Shown piece after piece: positions 36,638 to 45,740 of a stretch of 64,000 nucleotides of DNA. Made by a program: the position numbers and the translations under genes. Under the pieces are notes generated by a model, which searched no databases, was not told the DNA's origin, and saw only the letters and a program-made list of their open reading frames with translations. Numbering within the stretch: position 1 is the first letter of the stretch; every line of letters starts with the position of its first letter. The DNA is taken from NCBI GenBank assembly GCA_022511125.1, contig JAFLSD010000005.1:124001-188000 (forward strand). Direction: 5' to 3'. This stretch comes from Paramuribaculum sp. (lineage in GTDB: Bacteria > Bacteroidota > Bacteroidia > Bacteroidales > Muribaculaceae).

Positions 36638-38200
36638 TCATTGTTTCTTGAGATATTGAGCTACAGCATCGGCCACATTTTCTCCATCCATAGCAGCCGA
36701 AACTATACCTCCTGCATAACCGGCACCCTCTCCGCATGGGAAAACGCCAGGTAACGTGACTGATTGCAGCGAGACCGAATCTCTTTCTATCCGAACCGGA
36801 GAAGATGTTCTTGTCTCATTACCGATAACTAAAGCTTTATCCGTAAGGAAACCCCTGTTCTTTCGATCAAACTCCTGAAACCCTTTCTTCAATCTGTAGG
36901 ATATGAAATCCGGAAGCAATTTATCGACTCTCTCACTATGAACCCCCGGAGCATATGATGTTGGGGGCAAAGTTTCTGATTTTTGACCTTTGACAAAATC
37001 TGTCATCAGTTGAGCGGGGGCATTTTGAGATCCATCACCATTGCAAAAGAAATCAGATTCGATTTTAGCCTGGAAATCCATCATTTTAAGTGGGTTTTCA
37101 TTACCAGGAAATATATCTTCGGGTAATACTTCAACAACCATGGCAGAATTTGCCCAACGGCTACCTCTATTTGACGGAGACATACCGTTGACAACGATTT
37201 CCCCCGGGGAACTTGCAGAGGGAACCACAATTCCTCCCGGACACATACAAAACGAATAGACCGCCCTTCTGTCTACTCTGGTTAGAAATGTATATTCTGC
37301 CGGAGGAAGATATTTACTTCTACCCTCTTTGCTATGATATCTAATCCGATCAATGAGTACCTGAGGATGCTCAAGACGCACACCAACCGCAATGCCTTTG
37401 GGAGTTAATTTGACGCCAACACCATGGAGCATCGAGTATGTATCTCTTGCTGAATGGCCGGTAGCAAGTATGACCGGGCCATAATAATCGCCTTTATTTG
37501 TGTGAACTCCGATTGCTCTATCATTCTTTATCAGCAAATCTGCTACTTTTGTTTGGAATCTTACTTCTCCTCCACAATGTTCTATAGTTTTTCGGATATT
37601 CTTGATTATCTCGGGTAGACGATCCGTTCCGATATGAGGGTGGGACTCGATTAGGATATCTTCTTTTGCTCCATGTTGACATAGGATATTAAGAATCCTA
37701 TCGGTATTACCTCTTTTTTTACTTCGGGTAAACAATTTACCATCAGAGTAGGCACCCGCTCCTCCTTCACCGAAACAGTAATTGGAATCGGCATCAACTT
37801 TTCCCTCACGCGAAATTTGTGCCAGATCTTTACGGCGAGTATCCACATCTTTACCTCGTTCAAGAATAACCGGCCTGATACCCAACTGTATAAGTCGTAA
37901 CGCTGCAAAAAGTCCTGCAGGGCCGGCTCCAACTATTACCACTTTAGGTGATTTTTCAGATAAAATCTCATAGGTTTCGGGGACAAGAAGAGAGCTTTGT
38001 TGTGGTATTTCGTCAATATAAAGTGTTAGACGGAGATTGACTTTGACGGCTCTTTGTCTCGCATCGATACTTCGTCCGGTGACAACGATTTTTTTTATCC
38101 TATTGGGATCAATATATAATTTGTCGCTTACCAACTTAAGCAGCATAAGTTCTGTAGCGGCCGTACGAGGGTCTGTCTGAATCTGAATTTTTTCAATCAT
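36638..38200 (-). CDS. FAD-dependent dehydrogenase, COG2509 type
   Basis: 520 residues. After an N-terminal domain of about 85 residues comes the dinucleotide-binding motif VVIVGAGPAGLFAALRL with the FAD-binding acidic end ILERG. Other conserved stretches are NYCFGEGGAGAYSDGKLFTR, VILATGHSARDTY, and the C-terminal FPCGEGAGYAGGIVSAAMDG. These fit the uncharacterised FAD-dependent dehydrogenases of COG2509; the substrate is unknown. The gene sits 12 bases after a MATE exporter gene and before the DUF4924 gene. Confidence 0.88.
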   Translation of the reverse strand: MIEKIQIQTDPRTAATELMLLKLVSDKLYIDPNRIKKIVVTGRSIDARQRAVKVNLRLTLYIDEIPQQSSLLVPETYEILSEKSPKVVIVGAGPAGLFAALRLIQLGIRPVILERGKDVDTRRKDLAQISREGKVDADSNYCFGEGGAGAYSDGKLFTRSKKRGNTDRILNILCQHGAKEDILIESHPHIGTDRLPEIIKNIRKTIEHCGGEVRFQTKVADLLIKNDRAIGVHTNKGDYYGPVILATGHSARDTYSMLHGVGVKLTPKGIAVGVRLEHPQVLIDRIRYHSKEGRSKYLPPAEYTFLTRVDRRAVYSFCMCPGGIVVPSASSPGEIVVNGMSPSNRGSRWANSAMVVEVLPEDIFPGNENPLKMMDFQAKIESDFFCNGDGSQNAPAQLMTDFVKGQKSETLPPTSYAPGVHSERVDKLLPDFISYRLKKGFQEFDRKNRGFLTDKALVIGNETRTSSPVRIERDSVSLQSVTLPGVFPCGEGAGYAGGIVSAAMDGENVADAVAQYLKKQ

Positions 38201-38212
38201 TTTAACAACGAT

Positions 38213-39604
38213 TTAACCTGTAGTTGTCGAAGATCTTTCCTTCATCAAACGGCTTTCTTTTCTCATCTGATACCACAGAGTGATCAGTGCTACGAAGGTA
38301 GCGATCAAATCACTTGCCGACATACTTGCCCAAACGCCGTCGACACCGAAATAACGTGGAAATATGATCAGGAAAGGTATCAGGAAAATCAATTGCCTTG
38401 TAAGTGAAAGGAAAATCGAGAGTTTAGGCATACCGACGCTTTGAAAGTAATTTTGTATTACAATCTGACAACCTACAACGGGATAAACAATAAAGTATAT
38501 TCTGAAACCGCGTCGGGCAATATCAATCAAGGCCTTATCGACTGTAAAGAGTGAACTTACCGCATTCGGGAGCAATTCCGTTATCAGCCAACCTATTGTA
38601 GTTACTATAATACCGATAATAATACCTAATTTCAGGGTTTTCTTGACTCTATCCCAATTACCTGCACCGAAATTAAAGCCGAGAATAGGCTGCATACCTT
38701 GAGTGACACCGAAAACTATCATCACAAAAAACATCGTAGTCCGGTTTAGAATACCATATGCTCCGACGCAAAGGTTTCCCGCTTCCGCACCGTAATCCAA
38801 CAGTGCTTTATTGATGAAAATCACGACTATACATGCACAGACATTCATAAGGAATGGTGACAAACCAATAGCATAGATTCTTTTCAAAATCGTCCAGGAG
38901 AGCCACTTATTATCCCTTTGAAAATGTATAAAACTCTTTTTTGAAATAAAATGGACTAATACCCATATAAATGCTACGGACTGCCCGATAATCGTTGCTG
39001 TCGCGGCTCCTTTTATCCCCCAGTGAAATTTAAATATAAAAATAGGAGCTAAAATAACGTTCACACCGACTGAAAGAAGTGCGGAAATCATGGCCTTTTT
39101 AGGATAACCCGTGGCACGCATAACATTATTCAGCCCAATGAAAACAAATGATATTGGCGTACCATAAAGGATAACTTCCATAAATTCGCGGGCATAACTG
39201 ATAGTTTCTCGCGTAGCTCCGAAGAAATACAAGATTTCATCAAGAAACAACAATGTCAAGCCACCAAACACTACAGAATGTATCAGGCAAAGAACAAAAA
39301 CATTATTTACCACATCTGTAGCTTTGCTCATATTTTTCTGCCCGAGATAAATTGATGATATAGTAGCACCTCCAACGGCAATAAGTGTACAGAAAGCTAT
39401 CACAAGGTTCATGAGAGGGAATGTTATAGCCAGACCCGCAATAGCCATAGCTCCCACTCCTCTTCCTATGAAGATGCTGTCAACGATGTTATAAAGAGAT
39501 GTAGCAAGACTGGCGATGATAGCGGGCACTGAATATTGTACCAGCAGTTTGCTGATAGATTTTGTGCCTAAAGTCATAGGAGAACTTGCCGCATTTTCCG
39601 CCAT
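38213..39604 (-). CDS. MATE family efflux transporter
   Basis: 463 residues with about 12 membrane segments and MATE signatures (LLVQYSVPAIIASLATSLYNIVDSIFIGRGVGAMAIAGLAITFP; VTQGMQPILGFNFGAG; GVNVILAPIFIF). It is closer to the NorM/DinF-like group with the GxGxxAxAG pattern than the MATE protein at 9.6 kb. The substrate is unknown. It is the first gene of the minus-strand run ending at 33851. Confidence 0.92.
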   Translation of the reverse strand: MAENAASSPMTLGTKSISKLLVQYSVPAIIASLATSLYNIVDSIFIGRGVGAMAIAGLAITFPLMNLVIAFCTLIAVGGATISSIYLGQKNMSKATDVVNNVFVLCLIHSVVFGGLTLLFLDEILYFFGATRETISYAREFMEVILYGTPISFVFIGLNNVMRATGYPKKAMISALLSVGVNVILAPIFIFKFHWGIKGAATATIIGQSVAFIWVLVHFISKKSFIHFQRDNKWLSWTILKRIYAIGLSPFLMNVCACIVVIFINKALLDYGAEAGNLCVGAYGILNRTTMFFVMIVFGVTQGMQPILGFNFGAGNWDRVKKTLKLGIIIGIIVTTIGWLITELLPNAVSSLFTVDKALIDIARRGFRIYFIVYPVVGCQIVIQNYFQSVGMPKLSIFLSLTRQLIFLIPFLIIFPRYFGVDGVWASMSASDLIATFVALITLWYQMRKESRLMKERSSTTTG

Positions 39605-39708
39605 CCTATATGAAGATTTGAGTTTTAAATTACAAAATTAACTATTACAACGACTAAAGTTTAACTTTTGAGTATTAATTTTGTGAAAAATTTCATTTAC
39701 ATAAAATT

Positions 39709-40347
39709 ATGAGAGATATAGACTTGACCGGTGCATTATTCGATTTGGACGGAGTAATCCTTGATACCGAAAATATATATACAGAGTTTTGGGCTGAGAT
39801 CGAGAAAGAATTTCCCACTGGAATACCCAATTTTCCGATTGCAATAAAAGGCACTACCCTTCCCACAATACTCTCGAATTATCCCACGAATGAGATAAAA
39901 GATGAAATTTCCCGTCGTTTAAAGAACTTTCAGGCTAATATGCCCTATAGAGCTTTCCCGGGAGCAATAGAATTTTTGGAAGAGCTTATGTCAAGGAACA
40001 TACCGGCTGCCTTAGTCACAAGCAGCGATGATCAGAAAATGAGTTGCGTTTTCAAAACCATACCACAATTGAAAGATAAATTTGTGACCGTGATCGACGG
40101 ATCAATGGTTTCAAATTCAAAACCACACCCGGAAGGCTATTTAAGAGCGGCAAAAGCGATTAATCGTCGGCCTGAAAACTGTTTTGTTTTCGAGGATTCA
40201 TTACAGGGCTTGGCAGCCGGAAGAGCATCCGGCGCTACAGTAGTAGCATTGGCTACAACCTATCCGAGAGAGAATCTCGAAGGCCTTGCGGATATTATTA
40301 TAGAACTATTCTCGGATAATACGCTCGAAACGCTTCTATCTCTCTGA
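39709..40347 (+). CDS. HAD-superfamily phosphatase, beta-phosphoglucomutase-like
   Basis: 212 residues. HAD motif I is LFDLDGVILDTEN with the nucleophile and acid Asp pair, motif II is VTSSDDQK, the motif III Lys is in SKPHPEGYL, and motif IV is FEDSLQGLAAGRASG. The helical cap between motifs I and II puts it in the subgroup with beta-phosphoglucomutase and small sugar-phosphate phosphatases. The substrate is unknown. A -7 box TAATTTTG lies at 39676-39683. It converges with the YqgE gene, and the two stop codons are two bases apart. Confidence 0.9.
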   Translation: MRDIDLTGALFDLDGVILDTENIYTEFWAEIEKEFPTGIPNFPIAIKGTTLPTILSNYPTNEIKDEISRRLKNFQANMPYRAFPGAIEFLEELMSRNIPAALVTSSDDQKMSCVFKTIPQLKDKFVTVIDGSMVSNSKPHPEGYLRAAKAINRRPENCFVFEDSLQGLAAGRASGATVVALATTYPRENLEGLADIIIELFSDNTLETLLSL

Positions 40348-40348
40348 T

Positions 40349-40951
40349 TCAATTTTGATGAATATTTTCAGGATGATATAGCCATCCTTTATAAGGATCC
40401 CCCATAGATCTGACATAACGATGCCAATATGCATCGCCATAACCGGTTAGCAGACTGCGTGCATTAGCAATAGATGTTACGGCCCAGACGCGATTAGCTA
40501 TTTCTCCTTCGAGTTGATGTCTTTCCCATCCGCTGTAACCGACAAAAAATCTTATTCTCCCTTCAAGTGGCTCTCCGGAATTGATATATTCTTTCATTAC
40601 TCTGAAATCGCCCGATACAAAAAGGTCGTCAGTAACCTGTCTTGAATCCGGGATAACATCACCTAATCTATGAATAAAGAAAAGTCTATCCCTTGACATA
40701 GGGCCGCCACAATACACCGGAATCTTTTCACGTCGTTCAACCCCATCCATCAGCTTCTGTAAACTAAAAGGTATACGGCGATTCATTACAACTCCCATGG
40801 ACGAGCTATTCTTCTCATGTTCGATAAGGCATATTACCGAATGGCTAAACCATTCTTCCTTAAGGAAGGGTTCTGAAACGAGCAGTGATCCTTTTTGAGG
40901 CTCACCGGTTGGGATATCAATATTAAAGATGAAATTTTCTATCGACTTCAT
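40349..40951 (-). CDS. YqgE/AlgH family protein
   Basis: 200 residues. Typical YqgE/AlgH stretches are GSLLVSEPFLKEEWFSHSVICLIEH, GVVMNR, VYCGGPMSRDRLFFIHRL and RFFVGYSGWERHQLEGEI. The biochemical function is not settled (UPF0301). It is transcribed alone on the minus strand, diverging from the polyferredoxin gene. Confidence 0.93.
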   Translation of the reverse strand: MKSIENFIFNIDIPTGEPQKGSLLVSEPFLKEEWFSHSVICLIEHEKNSSSMGVVMNRRIPFSLQKLMDGVERREKIPVYCGGPMSRDRLFFIHRLGDVIPDSRQVTDDLFVSGDFRVMKEYINSGEPLEGRIRFFVGYSGWERHQLEGEIANRVWAVTSIANARSLLTGYGDAYWHRYVRSMGDPYKGWLYHPENIHQN

Positions 40952-41060
40952 TAATGACTGACATCAAAAATTCCGGCTAAGATACGAAAAAAAATTATAG
41001 CTTTCAACCAATGTATTTATAACAATAAACGTTAAACTACTGATAAATAGCTTGCATACA

Positions 41061-41091
41061 TTGACTTTAAATCAAATATTAATTAACTTTG
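41061..41091 (+). promoter_or_regulatory. Bacteroidales-type promoter of the polyferredoxin operon
   Basis: TTG at 41061-41063 and TAACTTTG at 41084-41091 are spaced by 20 bases. The start codon is 43 bases further. Confidence 0.7.
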
Positions 41092-41133
41092 CAAATAAGT
41101 TATTAAAGATTCAAAAGAATAATTATTAACCTC

Positions 41134-42627
41134 ATGTTGAAAAAAATAAGAATTACTTTAGCGATTATTACATTCTTGCTGGTCAGTTGGCTGTTTCTTG
41201 ACTTCACAGGTTATGCACAGTCACATTTCGGATGGTTGGCTAAAATTCAATTTATGCCGGCTCTGCTGTCATTGAACATTGTTGCGTTGTTTATCCTGGC
41301 AGCTTTGACGTTCATCTTTGGTCGAGTTTATTGCTCTGTAATTTGTCCTTTAGGTATCATGCAAGATATCATAAATAGATTGCGTGGATACGTCGGAAAA
41401 AAAGCGTACCGCAAAAACCGATTCAAATATAAAAAAGCTCTGACCATCGTACGCATCATCTTCCTTGGAGTTTTCGCACTGCTCATCATTTTAGGAATGA
41501 CTACCGCTGCTGCGCTCATTGAGCCATACAGTGAATTTGGACGCATTGTATCAACCTTTTTAGGCCCGGTCTATGACTGGATCAACAATCGTCTCGCTGA
41601 TATAGCTGTAGAGAACGACAGCTACATGTTTTATCACATCGCACCACAGTTAATGTTCCTCCCTGCAATTCTGCTTGCTGGCGTTACGTTCCTGATTGTA
41701 GCTCTATTCGCATGGCTGGACGGAAGAGGTTACTGCAATAGTGTTTGTCCGGTTGGGACAATACTCGGTTATGCATCCAAATTTTCCTTATTGAAACCGG
41801 TAATTGACAGTTCAAAATGTAACGGATGTTCCAAATGCTCGAAAAACTGCAAAGCTTCTTGCATTAATTATAAAGAGCATCAAATAGATTATTCGCGATG
41901 TGTGGCATGCATGGATTGCATCGGTGTCTGCTCTAAGGGAGCTATTAAGTATTCTGCCAGGAAGCCTGAGGTTGCCCCCTCCGTTAATTTAAAGAACGTT
42001 GACGACGGCCGACGAACATTTATTGCTGTCGGCACGATAGCTGCAGGCGCTGCTCTCGCTAAAGCCGAAGAAAAAGTGACCGACGGTGGTTTCGCCCCGA
42101 TTATTCCTAAAGAAAAACCTGGCAGAAAAAGAAAGATCACTCCTCCGGGTTCGATAAGTCATTCTAATTTAGAAGGCAACTGCACATCCTGTCAGCTTTG
42201 TATCTCGTCGTGTCCCAACGGCGTGTTGCGTCCGTCAATGGCTATCGCTACTTTCATGCAACCGGAAATGTCTTACGAACATGGTTATTGTCGGCCGGAA
42301 TGTACACGATGCTCAGAAGTCTGTCCTACCGGTGCTATTCTGAAAATAGAACAAGCTGATAAATCTTCTACCAAAATCGGTCAGGCAAGCGTAAATCTTG
42401 AAAGATGCCTTTCAGCAACGGAAGGTGTAAATTGCGGAAAATGTTCCATTAAATGTCCGGTTCAGGCTATCGTAATGACTCCGGTGAATCCGGGTGATGA
42501 GTCTATTTTGATGCCTATTGTCAACGAGTCGCTATGCATCGGTTGTGGAGCTTGTGAACATCTTTGTCCGGTTTCTCCTCATAGTGCCATAGTTGTACAT
42601 GGTCATGAAGTTCATCGTCTTGTCTAA
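41134..42627 (+). CDS. Membrane polyferredoxin (NapH-like N-terminus, NapG-like C-terminus)
   Basis: 497 residues. The N-terminal 220 residues hold about four membrane segments with two CxxxCP motifs facing one side (YCSVICPLGIMQDI; YCNSVCPVGTILG), as in NapH. From residue 229 two 4Fe-4S motifs follow (CNGCSKCSKNC; CVACMDCIGVC). A twin-arginine-like segment lies at about 288-312 (GRRTFIAVGTIAAGAALA). Residues 350-497 contain four more clusters (CTSCQLCISSCP; CTRCSEVCP; CGKCSIKCP; CIGCGACEHLCP). It should pass electrons across or along the membrane. The next gene is a Tat-exported ferredoxin-type aldo-keto reductase, its likely partner. Confidence 0.88.
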   Translation: MLKKIRITLAIITFLLVSWLFLDFTGYAQSHFGWLAKIQFMPALLSLNIVALFILAALTFIFGRVYCSVICPLGIMQDIINRLRGYVGKKAYRKNRFKYKKALTIVRIIFLGVFALLIILGMTTAAALIEPYSEFGRIVSTFLGPVYDWINNRLADIAVENDSYMFYHIAPQLMFLPAILLAGVTFLIVALFAWLDGRGYCNSVCPVGTILGYASKFSLLKPVIDSSKCNGCSKCSKNCKASCINYKEHQIDYSRCVACMDCIGVCSKGAIKYSARKPEVAPSVNLKNVDDGRRTFIAVGTIAAGAALAKAEEKVTDGGFAPIIPKEKPGRKRKITPPGSISHSNLEGNCTSCQLCISSCPNGVLRPSMAIATFMQPEMSYEHGYCRPECTRCSEVCPTGAILKIEQADKSSTKIGQASVNLERCLSATEGVNCGKCSIKCPVQAIVMTPVNPGDESILMPIVNESLCIGCGACEHLCPVSPHSAIVVHGHEVHRLV

Positions 42628-42644
42628 CCCAATTGAAAACAATC

Positions 42645-44045
42645 ATGAAAAAAAATAATACAGAAAATAAAATAGACCGAAGAAATTTCTTGAAATTCCT
42701 CGGAATGGGAACGGCATTGACAGTAGCAGGATGTTCAACATCAAAGAAATCCGATGATATTTCTTCAAATGGGATAGCAGGCACAGGAGAAATGACTTAT
42801 CGTGTCAATCCTAAAACCGGAGAAAAGGTATCGATTTTGGGATATGGTTGTATGCGTCTTCCGACTGTGGATGCTCAAAGTGCAAGAGAATCCGAAAGCG
42901 ACATAGATCAGGATGCGGTAAACCGCTCGGTTGATGCCGCCCTTAAAGCGGGTGTAAATTATTTTGACACTTCCCCCGCATACTGTAAGGGGTTTAGCGA
43001 GCATGCGATGGGAATAGCATTAAGCCGACATCCTCGCGATAAATATTTTATCGCCACAAAACTGTCGAATTTCGCTGAACAAACTTGGCCAAGAGAGAAA
43101 TCCATTGAAATGTACAACAAGTCTTTCAAGGAACTCCAAACCGATTATATCGATTATATGCTGCTTCACAGCGTGGGAGGAGGAGGTATGGAGCAATTTT
43201 CCAAACGTTATCTCGACAACGGAATCTTAGACTTCCTTCTCGAAGAACGAGAAAAAGGGAAAATCAAGAATCTAGGGTTTTCCTATCATGGCGATATTGA
43301 AGTATATGATTGGCTTCTTGCAAATCACGACAAATACAAATGGGATTTTGTACAGATTCAGTTGAACTATGTTGACTGGAAGCATGCCAAAGAACTTAAT
43401 GTTCGAAATACAGATGCCGAATATCTATACGATGAACTTAAAAAAAGGAATATCCCGGCTGTGATTATGGAGCCGTTGTTGGGTGGCCGCTTGGCTCAGG
43501 TGAACAATCATGTGGCTGAAAAAATGAAACAACGCCGTCCTGATGACAGTATTGCCTCATGGGCGTTCAGATATGCCGGCTCTCCCGAAGGTGTTCTGAC
43601 CGTTCTCAGCGGCATGACCTACATGGAACATCTTGAAGACAATGTCAGAACCTACAGTCCGTTAGAGCCATTATCAGAAAGCGAACTTGATTTTCTTGAA
43701 GAAGTGGCTCAGATAATGCTCTCTTATCCTACTGTGCCGTGTAATGACTGCAAATACTGCATGCCATGTCCTTACGGCATAGATATACCTGGTACATTAG
43801 TTCACTATAATAAGTGCGTTAACGAAGGGAATGTTCCCTCAAGCGGTCGTGATCCGAACTATGAAAAAGCAAGAAGAGCGTTCCTTGTTGGTTACGACAG
43901 AGCTGTCCCCAAACTGCGTCAGGCTGAGCGTTGTATTGCTTGCGGTCAATGCAATATTCATTGCCCCCAGAATATTGATATCCCGAAAGAACTTGCCCGT
44001 ATTGACACATTCATTGAAAAACTCAAACAGAACACTCTTTCATAA
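42645..44045 (+). CDS. Tat-exported aldo/keto reductase with C-terminal ferredoxin domain
   Basis: 466 residues from the ATG at 42645; a TTG at 42633 is in frame but unlikely. The N-terminus has a twin-arginine signal (DRRNFLKFLGMGTALTVAGC) that also reads as a lipobox with Cys, so it is probably a lipoprotein outside the cytoplasm. The aldo/keto reductase barrel shows NYFDTSPAY (Asp, Tyr), FIATKLSN (Lys) and YMLLHSVG (His), the usual tetrad. Two 4Fe-4S motifs end the protein (CNDCKYCMPCPYGIDIP; CIACGQCNIHCPQNIDIP). Exported redox enzymes of this kind cannot use cytoplasmic NADPH, so the preceding polyferredoxin is the probable donor. Confidence 0.88.
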   Translation: MKKNNTENKIDRRNFLKFLGMGTALTVAGCSTSKKSDDISSNGIAGTGEMTYRVNPKTGEKVSILGYGCMRLPTVDAQSARESESDIDQDAVNRSVDAALKAGVNYFDTSPAYCKGFSEHAMGIALSRHPRDKYFIATKLSNFAEQTWPREKSIEMYNKSFKELQTDYIDYMLLHSVGGGGMEQFSKRYLDNGILDFLLEEREKGKIKNLGFSYHGDIEVYDWLLANHDKYKWDFVQIQLNYVDWKHAKELNVRNTDAEYLYDELKKRNIPAVIMEPLLGGRLAQVNNHVAEKMKQRRPDDSIASWAFRYAGSPEGVLTVLSGMTYMEHLEDNVRTYSPLEPLSESELDFLEEVAQIMLSYPTVPCNDCKYCMPCPYGIDIPGTLVHYNKCVNEGNVPSSGRDPNYEKARRAFLVGYDRAVPKLRQAERCIACGQCNIHCPQNIDIPKELARIDTFIEKLKQNTLS

Positions 44046-44047
44046 TC

Positions 44048-44491
44048 ATGGAACAAGTTTCCCTCGATAAAATATATAATATTTTGATAACGGGTGATTA
44101 CTCTTTGGTTATTTGCTCCAAAAGAGGGGAATTACATACATTTAGAGGGAGAGGTGTTATAGATCTTTTCAACCTTTATAACGACTTACCCGACGTGCTT
44201 GATGGAGCTCTTGTCGCCGATAAAGCTGTGGGGCTTGGAGCTGCGGTTTTAATGTCGTTGGGAAATATTCGCAAATTGAAAACTCCGGTAATAAGTCGTG
44301 ATGCCTATGAACTCCTCCGTAGAAGTAATATCACAGTAGAGGCAGAAATAATTGTCGATTTCTTAAAAAATCGTTCTGGTACAGGAAGATGTCCATTAGA
44401 AGAAAGACTCGGGTCATTAAATAATCCTGACTTAATCGATATGTTAACTGAGATAAAACTTTTTTTACAGGATAAAGGTATTCTCAAATAA
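44048..44491 (+). CDS. DUF1893 family protein
   Basis: 147 residues, soluble, no signal. It matches DUF1893 (YSLVICSKRGELHTFRGRGVIDLFNLY; LDGALVADKAVGLGAAVLMSLGNI; VISRDAYELLRRSNI). A structure from Thermotoga (TM1506) is, to my recollection, cytidine deaminase-like, but no function is known. It starts two bases after the aldo/keto reductase stop and ends the operon at a strong hairpin. Confidence 0.86.
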   Translation: MEQVSLDKIYNILITGDYSLVICSKRGELHTFRGRGVIDLFNLYNDLPDVLDGALVADKAVGLGAAVLMSLGNIRKLKTPVISRDAYELLRRSNITVEAEIIVDFLKNRSGTGRCPLEERLGSLNNPDLIDMLTEIKLFLQDKGILK

Positions 44492-44546
44492 TGTTATGGA
44501 TTGCAAACTGTAACCTTATACAAATTCACGTATCTTCTTAAAAATT

Positions 44547-44580
44547 AAAGCCGGAGTATACAACTTACTCCGGCTTTCTT
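44547..44580. terminator. Bidirectional terminator between DUF1893 and cydB
   Basis: A perfect 12-bp stem, AAAGCCGGAGTA (44547-44558) with TACTCCGGCTTT (44566-44577), closes a 7-base loop. It has T-rich DNA on the plus side (TTTCTT) and, on the minus side, TTT in the stem followed by AATTTTT. It lies between two converging operons. Confidence 0.85.
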
Positions 44581-44592
44581 CATTTAACTTTA

Positions 44593-45729
44593 TCAATAAT
44601 TGTGCGAATCTTGATTTAGTTCTTCCTGCGTAAGGGGCTTACTATTCATTTTCGACCATACATACCAAATGTAAGCGATAACGAAAGGAACTAATATGGA
44701 CACCCAACTCATCACTTCAAGCGTGAACTTAGTCGACGAACTATTAGAAATGGTCAGCGAACTGTCTGGCGACAACAGAGAGCGATAATAGGCTGTGTTG
44801 CCATACGCAGCAAGACAGAAGAGTACTATCACCACTAATATCGTTCCTACGCCCGAGAACCATATTCCGGCGCGGAAATTTCCGTCAAAAGCCGAACGGA
44901 AAATAGCATACAAAACACTGACCACACCTAACAGAAATAGAATTGCTAAAGGCCACATTGACCAGAAATTATGCCAATAGATATAATCTTCAGGGACAAA
45001 TGTACCGTCGATAACTCTGCCTCCCGACTGTAAGAATAGTACCACAAGAAATGCGACAAACAGTACTGCAAAAATCAATCCGTTAATGAGAACTTTGCGA
45101 CGCATACATTTATCAAATTCCTTACCGTCCCTAATGTTGTTGATGAAATAAAGGGAGGCCTGAGTTCTGGCAAGGAAGAATACTGCGAAACCAAGCAGGA
45201 GGTTTTTCCAGCATGCTATAGCCTCTAATCCTCGTGTAGGAGCCCATTGTGAGATCACCGGAGAGTTATGACTAAGTATGTTGGATTTCACTACCGTAAA
45301 CTCTGCACCGAAAAACATCATGCCCACAGCGACGCCCAGAAGAACACAACCGAAAAGACCGTTAAACATTAGAAATCCATCATAGGTTGCCGTACCGTAA
45401 AGATTTCCTTTTTTTCTTCTGAATTCATAACTTACTGCTTGGAGTACGAAACTAACAAGGATAAGCATCCAAAGCCAATAAGCGCCCCCGAAACTTGTGG
45501 AGTAGAACAAAGGAAAAGAAGCAAAAAAGGCTCCACCGAACACAACGAGAGTAGTGAAAGTAAATTCCCATTTGCGACCGATCGAATTCACAATCAATTG
45601 TCTGTTATCCTTCGAAATAGTTGATATCATTGATTGTCCTCCTTGAACAAAAAGAAGAAACACAAGAATGGCGCCAAGAATTGAAATTATCAGCCACCAA
45701 TAGGATTGAAGTAATTGCAATGTTGTCAT
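44593..45729 (-). CDS. cydB: Cytochrome bd quinol oxidase subunit II
   Basis: 378 residues with about nine membrane segments (LLQSYWWLIISILGAILVFLLFVQGGQSM; WEFTFTTLVVFGGAFFASFPLFYSTSFGGAYWLWM). CydB partners CydA in the high-affinity oxygen-reducing bd oxidase, which lets gut Bacteroidales scavenge nanomolar oxygen. It is 11 bases after cydA and is the last gene before the terminator. Confidence 0.96.
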   Translation of the reverse strand: MTTLQLLQSYWWLIISILGAILVFLLFVQGGQSMISTISKDNRQLIVNSIGRKWEFTFTTLVVFGGAFFASFPLFYSTSFGGAYWLWMLILVSFVLQAVSYEFRRKKGNLYGTATYDGFLMFNGLFGCVLLGVAVGMMFFGAEFTVVKSNILSHNSPVISQWAPTRGLEAIACWKNLLLGFAVFFLARTQASLYFINNIRDGKEFDKCMRRKVLINGLIFAVLFVAFLVVLFLQSGGRVIDGTFVPEDYIYWHNFWSMWPLAILFLLGVVSVLYAIFRSAFDGNFRAGIWFSGVGTILVVIVLFCLAAYGNTAYYRSLLSPDSSLTISNSSSTKFTLEVMSWVSILVPFVIAYIWYVWSKMNSKPLTQEELNQDSHNY

Positions 45730-45740
45730 AGCGTCGTAAT

